Assembly (NCBI GenBank): GCA_964618405.1
Contig: CAZUAY010000038.1
Span: forward strand, 1-18,897
Source: JBBQIY01 sp964618405
GTDB taxonomy: Bacteria; Verrucomicrobiota; Kiritimatiellia; RFP12; UBA3636
Reading direction: 5' to 3'
Length of the DNA: 18,897 nt
The notes beneath the pieces are model-generated. The model searched no databases. It was not told where the DNA came from and saw only the letters and a program-made list of their open reading frames with translations. The stretch's first letter is position 1. Every line of letters begins with the position of its first letter. The translations under genes were made by a program, and so were the position numbers. Below are positions 1 through 6,600 of this stretch, one piece after another.

Positions 1-3
1 CGC

Positions 4-57
4 ACTACTCACTACTCACTCTCTCCAGCCTCGCAACTCACAACTCGCGACTGTACC
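4..57. repeat. two short heptamer (7-nt) tandem arrays
   Basis: Two arrays with 7-nt periodicity lie end to end. Positions 4-24 read ACTACTC, ACTACTC, ACTCTCT. Positions 30-57 read CTCGCAA, CTCACAA, CTCGCGA, CTGTACC. The second shares its CTCRCAA-type unit with the array at 8637-8671. They resemble the heptameric short tandemly repeated repetitive (STRR) sequences described in cyanobacteria and also seen in other repeat-rich genomes. The array may continue beyond the left edge of the window. No coding role is apparent. Confidence 0.7.
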
Positions 58-308
<251 letters not shown>

Positions 309-373
309 AGGTCAATGTATGCGCAGCTCGACCGAAAAAAAATATCGGCAAAAACATGCATCAGACGTGTCCC

Positions 374-403
374 AATATACAACATTTCACGCCGTGATTA
401 CAA
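374..403 (-). promoter_or_regulatory. candidate sigma70-type promoter for tRNA-Ser
   Basis: On the minus strand a TTGTAA box (398-403, 4/6 to the consensus -35) and a TATATT box (374-379, 5/6 to the -10) are separated by 18 bp. They lie about 65 bp upstream of the tRNA 5' end, as expected for a promoter with a short leader. The spacing is plausible, but the call rests on pattern only. Confidence 0.4.
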
Positions 404-428
404 GCTGAATTTTCGACACGTGGGTAAT

Positions 429-449
429 CGGTCAGTGGTCAGTGACTGG
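429..449. repeat. heptamer tandem array (GGTCAG type)
   Basis: Three 7-nt units CGGTCAG, TGGTCAG, TGACTGG lie in register. A 12-bp imperfect direct repeat of pattern GTGGGTAATnGG brackets the array at 420-431 and 460-471. A degenerate array with a related GGTC-type unit occurs at 957-977. Confidence 0.55.
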
Positions 450-608
450 GGCCGAGGATGTGGGTAATGGGGTTTGGGTTTTAAACACAGAGAGTTTGAG
501 ACACAGAGGGATGGGAATAGGAGAGCCAATCTTCTGTTTGGTGGCAATTTCTAGACGCCTGTCTCTTGTTTTACTCGAAAACTGGAGCGATGCGGGCCTC
601 CGCGTCTG

Positions 609-638
609 TAATCGCAATCGGGGTCGGGATCGACATCG
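609..638. repeat. hexamer array, NNNTCG units
   Basis: Five 6-nt units lie in register: TAATCG, CAATCG, GGGTCG, GGATCG, ACATCG. This is the left internal arm of the 477-787 element and is partly complementary to the array at 702-743. Confidence 0.65.
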
Positions 639-701
639 CGTACTCGATTGCCACGCGAACACATGCAGCTTCTCGTGTCCAAATCCCATACCGCATCCTT
701 T

Positions 702-743
702 CGATACCGATACCGATACCGACCCCGACTCCGATGTCGCTCC
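702..743. repeat. hexamer array, CGATAC-type units
   Basis: Seven 6-nt units lie in register: CGATAC three times, then CGACCC, CGACTC, CGATGT, CGCTCC, so the array decays toward its right end. Its orientation is opposite to the 609-638 array. The Asp-rich or Ile/Pro-rich reading frames across it are by-products of the hexamer repeat, not genes. Confidence 0.7.
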
Positions 744-787
744 TAGTGGCTCAATCTCTGTGTCTCCCCCTCTCTGTGTTTAAAACC

Positions 788-941
788 GCACCGCGCTTAT
801 TGCGACAACTGGGTTGATCGCACAGCAGAGCAGATCTCAGGCGTCACCCCCACAAAATATTTTCACCTCTCCCCCCCGATGGCTGTCCGATTACGACACG
901 CGGATATGCGGATTTTCGACACCCAACTTTTCAGGGCGCAC
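788..941. other. intergenic stretch without identifiable gene
   Basis: I see no gene here. Positions 781-799, overlapping the right end of the inverted-repeat element, match 2400-2418 (inside the 44-aa gene) at 17 of 19 bases in the same orientation, possibly a degenerate gene remnant. A pyrimidine-rich tract with seven consecutive C lies near 870-880. Confidence 0.35.
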
Positions 942-1172
942 TCACAATTCACTAACCGGTCGCCTGTCGGTGGTCCGTCTCACGAGAATATTCACCGCGC
1001 AGTCAACGTTCGGTATGTCGTTCGTGCCGGGGTTTTCACTCTGCCACACGCGGAAGGTGCCGGTACCGGAGAGCGAAAGCGTGAAAACGCCTGATAGACC
1101 GATGTCCGTCTGCAATTGAATCTTGCGGAAGGTGTTCGACGCAGGTGGCTTATCCGACATAAGGTGTGCCAT
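942..1172 (-). pseudogene. short ORF carrying a partial copy of an internal segment of the 1407-aa gene
   Basis: The ORF encodes 76 aa starting MAHLMSDKPP. Its start has a GAGG Shine-Dalgarno (1179-1182) six nt upstream that overlaps the stop codon of the 384-aa gene, so it could be translated as the last cistron of the operon. The nucleotides at 1018-1136 match 5049-5167 of the 1407-aa gene at about 108 of 119 positions by my manual count. The protein core (FRKIQLQTDIGLSGVFTLSL) is nearly the same as residues ~895-914 there. Beyond this core the reading frame runs into unrelated sequence (ending PVSEL) with no similarity to the parent. I read it as a truncated or duplicated remnant. It could instead be a genuine small protein sharing one domain. 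Confidence 0.5.
957..977. repeat. degenerate heptamer array (GGTC type)
   Basis: Three units CGGTCGC, CTGTCGG, TGGTCCG follow a 7-nt register and resemble the units at 429-442. The array is too degenerate to be sure. It lies in the 3' part of the short ORF at 942-1172, in the stretch unrelated to its parent gene. Confidence 0.3.
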
Positions 1173-1180
1173 AAAAGACC

Positions 1181-2335
1181 TCACCAATCTAAATCTGGGC
1201 CTTGCGACGGAGCATTGGTATAGGTGACGGGGGGAGATGACGGTTTCGGACGCCAGCCCTCGGGGCTGTTCCGGTTTTTGAAGAACTCCCGGAGTTCATA
1301 CTCACCGAATAGCCCGTTGGAATAGTTGAAATTACCTTTCGAGTCTTCCCCTAAAATACGGCGGAACAAACGAGGGCGTTTCACTTGGAGCGTCGCGAGA
1401 AGACCGTCCCCACTGGACGCGGCGCGGATGAAGGGATCGAGTGCCACAAGTCCCTCCTCGTATGATAAGTGCGCCTCCAAGTCCTCCTCATAAATCTGCT
1501 TAGCCCACGCCTCCCAAACGGGGGCTTGTTCACGATGCTTCCAGAAGTTTTTAAGATCACGCTCAAGGATTCCACGTTGCCTCAAAGAATCCGGTATCCG
1601 CTCAAGAAACTCCGTTTCAGTCCCTGCATTCCGCAACGCATCGGCGATAGGGAATAAACACTCGACCCCGCTAGAAAGAGGGAATCCAGAGTTCATTACG
1701 AGCCTCCCATCGGAAAGCGCTTTTACCATACGCAAGGCTTTTATTTCCAAAGACATGATGAGTTCTTCTGCCGATTTAACTCGCATCCACGCGCCCCAAT
1801 CTTGAAAATTTCGTTGGCGAACGACAAACTCCACCTCGTTACTCCTGCCAATCACCCAGAGGCGAATGGAGTTCGAGTCAATGCGTTTGGCATCCGTGAT
1901 GAACGGCATTTGCTTATACACCTCCACCATCATGTCAATGCCTTTTTCCTCTCCGAACTTGTCGAACAGGTATAGACGCATTTGTTCCTCATAACTGGAA
2001 ACACGCACGTCCTCAAACGCTGTCTGCGCGGTAATTCCAAACGGCATCTTCGGACGCTCTTTCGGCGGTGTCGGAGGCTTGGGTGGAACATGCGGACGCA
2101 ATGGCCACCGATCATCAATGAAATACTGTCTTTCGTTGAGTATGATGGCGGTTTCATCCCGCCGGATGCTATAGGGCGGCGGAATATACTCGCCGTCAAT
2201 AAACACGATACCATTTGTAACGACGGGGAAAACGCGAACGCCAAGACTTTGTACGGCGTTAGTGGGGTTGCCGAGTGCTGTTTCCAGAATTGGGCATCCA
2301 ATCAAAACAAGTGACAGAAAAATTTGTGATTTCAT
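1181..2335 (-). CDS. exported protein of unknown function, possible lipoprotein (384 aa)
   Basis: I chose the start MKSQIFLSLV because GAGGGA (2342-2347) lies exactly 6 nt upstream. The longer ORF (to 2398) has no such site and overlaps the 44-aa gene. The N-terminus is a hydrophobic export signal with a lipobox-like LIGC (residues 11-14), so it may be a lipoprotein with an unusually short signal; a signal peptidase I site after ALG (residue ~22) is the alternative. Residues ~30-77 carry a compact beta-type segment (FPVVTNGIVFIDGEYIPPPY). A Pro/Lys-rich linker follows at ~78-98 and then a mostly helical-looking domain to the end (DLDW). I recognise no enzyme motif; the N-terminal segment recalls secreted proteins of Kiritimatiellota, from memory only. 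It lies 10 nt after the 44-aa ORF, whose stop codon overlaps its ribosome binding site, so translation is probably coupled. Confidence 0.8.
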   Translation of the reverse strand: MKSQIFLSLVLIGCPILETALGNPTNAVQSLGVRVFPVVTNGIVFIDGEYIPPPYSIRRDETAIILNERQYFIDDRWPLRPHVPPKPPTPPKERPKMPFGITAQTAFEDVRVSSYEEQMRLYLFDKFGEEKGIDMMVEVYKQMPFITDAKRIDSNSIRLWVIGRSNEVEFVVRQRNFQDWGAWMRVKSAEELIMSLEIKALRMVKALSDGRLVMNSGFPLSSGVECLFPIADALRNAGTETEFLERIPDSLRQRGILERDLKNFWKHREQAPVWEAWAKQIYEEDLEAHLSYEEGLVALDPFIRAASSGDGLLATLQVKRPRLFRRILGEDSKGNFNYSNGLFGEYELREFFKNRNSPEGWRPKPSSPPVTYTNAPSQGPDLDW

Positions 2336-2341
2336 ATCCAT

Positions 2342-2347
2342 TCCCTC
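2342..2347 (-). promoter_or_regulatory. ribosome binding site overlapping upstream stop codon
   Basis: GAGGGA is placed 6 nt before the ATG at 2335 and overlaps the TGA stop (2346-2348) of the 44-aa ORF. This fixes the start of the 384-aa protein and suggests coupling. The in-frame ATG at 2341 is directly adjacent to this site and is too close to use it. Confidence 0.7.
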
Positions 2348-2480
2348 AATACAGTTTGTGTGTGCTGTTGTCTCTATTTTTTGATCTTCCGTTGCCATCT
2401 AAAACCTGACCGCGCTTACTAGCAACTACTCCTCCGAAAAGGATAAACGTTGGAATCGTCAAAAAGATAATAGTTCTCAT
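2346..2480 (-). CDS. 44-aa single-helix membrane miniprotein, unknown function
   Basis: A small ORF starting MRTIIFLTIPTF has an AAGGG Shine-Dalgarno (2487-2491) exactly 6 nt before its ATG. It starts 13 nt after the stop of the 373-aa gene, and its stop overlaps the ribosome binding site of the 384-aa gene. Residues 3-20 form one hydrophobic segment, followed at once by SKR and a polar, basic tail of about 24 residues ending HKLY. It could be a membrane-inserted miniprotein or a cleaved short secreted peptide (a possible cut after VVA). Function is unknown. Its position inside a compact operon with well-placed signals on both sides is the main support. It could also be only a coupling leader for the next gene. 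Confidence 0.6.
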   Translation of the reverse strand: MRTIIFLTIPTFILFGGVVASKRGQVLDGNGRSKNRDNSTHKLY

Positions 2481-2486
2481 CAAGTA

Positions 2487-2491
2487 CCCTT
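2487..2491 (-). promoter_or_regulatory. ribosome binding site of the 44-aa ORF
   Basis: AAGGG lies in the 13-nt gap between the stop of the 373-aa gene (2494) and the ATG at 2480, with 6-nt spacing. It is the main evidence that the miniprotein ORF is translated. Confidence 0.6.
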
Positions 2492-2493
2492 AC

Positions 2494-3615
2494 TTATCGC
2501 GATAATCCATCCGTATTCTCCCGTTTTCGTTCATATTCTTTTATCAAACCCTCTCCGTCCTGCTTCAGATGGATCATATCCGTGTCTTCGTCAAAAAAGC
2601 AACCGTCCGAAATTTTTTTGAAGGCTCGGAATCCGTCACGATAACCGTTGCTCTGTTGGTTTTCTGCTCCCCGTTCGTTCCAGGCCTTTTGAAAACCATA
2701 TTCCAGCGAATCGAAACGCGGATTATCTTCGGCACGATTTACTTTTATTCCAAATTTGGCACCATCGGCGATAGCTTTCTCTGCCTCAATTCGTTCCGCC
2801 TCGCGGCGCACCCACGGCTTTGGAAAATATCCAACAATCGTGCGGAAATCTAGCAGGCCAAGCGCCATTGTCATTGATCTTGGACGAACGCCCGCGAGAG
2901 CATTGCGGTGATTACCCCCTTTTACGAGACAGTTCACAACTGTAGGGGGATCTGGGAGTGAAACATGTGCGAAGAAACCTTTCTGGTTCCGGCCATCTCG
3001 CCGCGCTCCTGCTACCCACACCCATTCCATATCATCGCTCTCATGACATTCCGCGAACAGATGCGTTCCTGATTCGACATCCAGTATTCTTGCACGCCGC
3101 GCGACATCGATAAGTATCTCATTTTGTCTTATTCGTGCGGCAAGTTTTTGGCATGACTTGAGAGGAAAGTCAATGTCCGCAGTGAGCCTTCCCAGTCCAA
3201 CACCTGCCAGATCAAGACACTTGCCCGTGAGAAGCAAGTTTCCGATGCCGTCAGGCTTATTGACCCATTCAGCAAGTGCGCACATTGTCAGTGATATTTC
3301 AAAAAGCTCCGACTCTGATGGCAAAGCTTGAAAGACTTTCGCCTCTCTCTCAAGCTGCTGAGCCAGCTTGATACCGAATTCGCGTCCTGCCTTAACAAGC
3401 CGGATGCGTTCGGGGTCTTTCAGAATATTCTCAACATGCCATTTGTCTGGGATCCACGGCGCATCCAGCGCATTCGCGGATGCCATGGCAAGGATCCCAG
3501 TCACGCCGCTACTTTGCAGTGCGACCGTCATCTCTTCAATGCGTTTCAAGTCCTGGCTGGTTTCTGCGCAGGTTAGCGATACGGAGAGGAAAAGCAGTGA
3601 CAGTATTGTTTTCAT
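2494..3615 (-). CDS. exported protein of unknown function (373 aa)
   Basis: The start is MKTILSLLFL, 4 nt after the stop of the 1407-aa gene. The ORF is open much further upstream (to 4062), but that extension is only the out-of-frame shadow of the 1407-aa gene. I see no Shine-Dalgarno, so translation probably relies on coupling; an ATG 18 nt earlier (MDYHNA) is a weaker option. Residues 1-17 form a signal peptide with a likely signal peptidase I cut after LTCA. The mature protein is charged and mixed alpha/beta, with Cys residues scattered (for example AECHESDD near residue 188) and a WVWVAGARR segment. The C-terminal third is very hydrophilic and helical-looking (REAERIEAEKAIADG). I recognise no domain. 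Expected location is periplasm or outside the cell. Confidence 0.8.
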   Translation of the reverse strand: MKTILSLLFLSVSLTCAETSQDLKRIEEMTVALQSSGVTGILAMASANALDAPWIPDKWHVENILKDPERIRLVKAGREFGIKLAQQLEREAKVFQALPSESELFEISLTMCALAEWVNKPDGIGNLLLTGKCLDLAGVGLGRLTADIDFPLKSCQKLAARIRQNEILIDVARRARILDVESGTHLFAECHESDDMEWVWVAGARRDGRNQKGFFAHVSLPDPPTVVNCLVKGGNHRNALAGVRPRSMTMALGLLDFRTIVGYFPKPWVRREAERIEAEKAIADGAKFGIKVNRAEDNPRFDSLEYGFQKAWNERGAENQQSNGYRDGFRAFKKISDGCFFDEDTDMIHLKQDGEGLIKEYERKRENTDGLSR

Positions 3616-3619
3616 GGCG

Positions 3620-6600
3620 TTATGGTAGTCCATTGTAGGTTTTATTGAAAAAGATTCGCGTCCGGTAGATCTTTCCGCCACTCCGGTAAGCATTGTGATA
3701 CCCATTCCCGTACCCGATCTGCATGACTGCACCCCATTGCGAAAGCGTGCCCGCCTCGTGGTTAAAGTCGTAGAGGTCTTCGACCTCGCCCCACGACTGG
3801 ACACCCGTGACGACAAGCCTGTCGCCCCAGAGAACGGAATGCTGCTTCTCGACGGTGTAGCGAACTTTGTGGTCGATAATTCTTGCGCGGGCAATGGCGG
3901 AGAACAGGTCATTGATTGGTGCAGGTTGGAGGCTCCCGTCGCTGAACTCGACCGTGCATCCCAGAACCCATGTGGGACTAAGACTGATATGAGCAACATC
4001 GTAGTCTTCATTCGATGAAGGGAATACCAATACACTTCCGACGGGCAAGTTTTCAAATACATTCGTAACTAGATGTAAAACGACACTGTTGTAGTAGTCG
4101 GTCAGTGCCTCTTTGATCTGAGGTGATTCCGCAACCAGAATCGACAACGAGTTTGTCCCGTCCCATCTGTATTCGGTGATGTCGGCTACGCCAGCCGCAT
4201 TGAAAGGCGCACCAGCGTTGTGCGTCAACCATTCAGAGAAATATCCTCCGAATGCGTTTATCGTGCTTGTTGAAATGTCGGCAGGCTTTTTCTCATTCGC
4301 CAAACCGTTGAGATTACCATCAACGAAAATTCTCAACAGTGCTGATGCATGTGACACCGGATTGAACGGATAGTTGCCGCTGCCGACAGACAATGTAAAG
4401 ACGGCATCGTTATACTTGTCCAAATCGCTCCCACGGATGATCGGAGTGCCGATAGAAGCACCCGTGGTCGGATTACGCACAATGAAGCCTGAAATGACCT
4501 CACCCACGTCTAGGAGGTTATTCTTGTTTAGGTCGAGGCCGACCTTGACCGCGTAGTCGGTTGGCTCTATTCCTAACTTTGCATCCGAGAAGATAAGCGT
4601 GGTTGTGCCGCCCGGCAGGAAAAGCGTATCCGTTGAGTCCAGCTTGTCTCCTTCGTAATGGACGGCAGCGACGATTCGGTTTATCAGCGTCGTTGGTTCG
4701 CATGAAATCTTTAATCCGGCTTGATAGCAATGCATATCCGGAGACTCCACAAGATAGAGCTTATTGGTGGGTATCGCGGGCGGATCGTCTTTTGGGGTAG
4801 GATTAAAAATACGGTTGGCCGGATTAAATGTGTCGTGCATCGAAACGAATTCTACGTCCACCCCTGTCATCTTCAGCGACGCACGGGAGACGATACCGTC
4901 GGCGGAGCCGGTGCCCATGAAGGTGTACGTCAGTATGCCGGAACCACCGTTGACAGCTTGAATGTAAAGGTCGGCTGTGGAGCTGGTTCCCCATGAGATG
5001 CCGTTGATGCCGTTGGTGACGGTTTGTCCTGAAACGAAAAGCGGCACATCGTTCGTGCCGGGGTTTGCACTCTGCCACACACGGAAGGTATCAGTACCGG
5101 AGAGCGAAAGCGTGAAAACGCCTGATAAACCGACATCGGTCTGCAGTTGAACCTTGCGGAAGGTGTTGATATTTGCCGGCATAATCCATCCGAATTCCGG
5201 TGGCAGCGTGGTGTGCAGGGCTTTGTCTTCAACATCGATTTCTCCATCGAAATTAAGATCACCGAAGATGCGCTGGCTGAGCACGGTGAAGATATCCGTT
5301 AGTGTGTACGTCTGGTCATCCTCGTACTGCCATATAAAATTATCGGCTCCGACAGATGAGCTTTTCGATAGCCCTTCGACGTAGATGGCTTGACCGGCGT
5401 AGACAGTGCCGGAGAACGCTGCGCTTTTCTTGGCATCTTCCCAGATGGCAAGGTTAGGCGATGCAAAAATCAAGGTGGCTGTCTCTGCATAGTGTATCTG
5501 ATGCTCAGGACACGGGCAGCATTGCCCCGTAAAGCGGCCAAATGGATAATAGGCCACAAGGTCATTGTCAGGTACGGCCATGTTTGAGTCGTTGAAGTCG
5601 AGAGTCTCGCTTGCATCGTCATCATCGTTGTTAACGGCGATGATGGTACCACTATCGTATCCCGTATTTTGGGGCGGTCTGTTGAAACCGGATTCGCCTG
5701 TGAACAGATCATCATCATCGTAGTGGTCTGGTGGTTCCCAGGGATCCCAAGGGTCTGAAGGCGGATGTTCGAGCCAATGGGGATGCTCGTCTATCAAGGA
5801 ACAGCGCGTGACGTAACAAGAAAAATAGCGTCTTGAGGCTGCGCCTTCGGTGAAAAATTCGATCCACAGTGATGTGTCGTTGCCGTAATAGTCGAGGGTC
5901 ACATTGCTTTGCGTGGCTCCATCAATAGCTCCGTCAGAGTTCCATCTCCATGTTCCCGCTAAATCGGGTGTGGCGTACACCTGTACAGGCTTATCTGCCG
6001 TGGAATGGAAGCAAATCGGATCAGGAACTATTGATAGAGCGGGTAGTGCAATCACGCCGGAGGGTACCGAACGCCCACCCGCCAGCGTACCGCCGCCTGA
6101 AGATGCGGAACGGTTCCCGGGATGCGTGACGGCTCCAAAAACGGGATGCGGATTGCTGAAAACGGCATAACTCGAACCGAGGGTTGCTGTCAGCGAAATA
6201 GTGCAATCTTCGGCTGCAAAAAGCGTGACGGGATACGCGATACCTTCGCGTAAGGTGACAGTACGCGAGGCCGGTGCGGTTGCGAAGATCATCCGGTGGT
6301 CGCCGACGGCGACGAGCACAGGAGTGTTCAGTGCTGCTCCGGAAGAGAAGGTAACATCAAAGATTTTTGTTGAGTTGTCTTCGTTCCATGGACTATCCCC
6401 TGAATGAGTTGGAGAGGTGCCAGCAAGTTCTTCTTTCCAGTCGGGCCATCCGTCTCCGTCCGTGTCGAGGGTGGTGTCCACTGCGAGACCCAGTCCGTTC
6501 AGCAATTGATCAGCCAGCGACATGCCCACGTTGCCCGGATCCGATTCGGCATCGTCCCAGACAAACGGATTGGGATCATTCCCGTCAGGCAGTCCGTCGT

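Larger units (their letters stand above)
477..787. mobile_element. 311-bp non-coding element with 32-bp imperfect terminal inverted repeats
   Basis: The left arm 477-508 and the right arm 756-787 are reverse complements at 29 of 32 positions; the only difference is a TTT/CCC block in the middle. Both ends start GGTTTTAAACACAG and carry ACACAGAG units, a motif I recall from intergenic repeats of several bacterial phyla. Inside are two hexamer arrays in opposite orientation (609-638 and 702-743). Perfectly complementary internal pairs are 619-627 with 719-727 and 632-638 with 732-738, so the element could fold into a long hairpin. There is no transposase ORF and I could not find a clear target-site duplication. 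It may be a MITE-like element or another kind of folded intergenic repeat. The inverted arms are certain, but mobility is inferred. Confidence 0.6.

Noticed and set aside
432..783. ORFs of 85 and 113 aa on opposite strands
   Set aside because: Both lie in the inverted-repeat element and get their Asp- or Ser/Arg-rich runs from hexamer repeats. There are no start signals.
1140..1180. Intrinsic terminator at the end of the operon
   Set aside because: A CTTAT/ATAAG dyad exists but has no T-run and lies inside the short downstream ORF.
2336..2398. N-terminal extension of the 384-aa gene to 405 aa
   Set aside because: It would place 21 polar residues before the signal peptide and overlap the 44-aa ORF. 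The ribosome binding site fits the ATG at 2335.
3616..4062. N-terminal extension of the 373-aa gene to 522 aa
   Set aside because: The extension lies wholly inside the 1407-aa gene in another frame. A clear signal peptide starts at 3615, so the shorter start is right.
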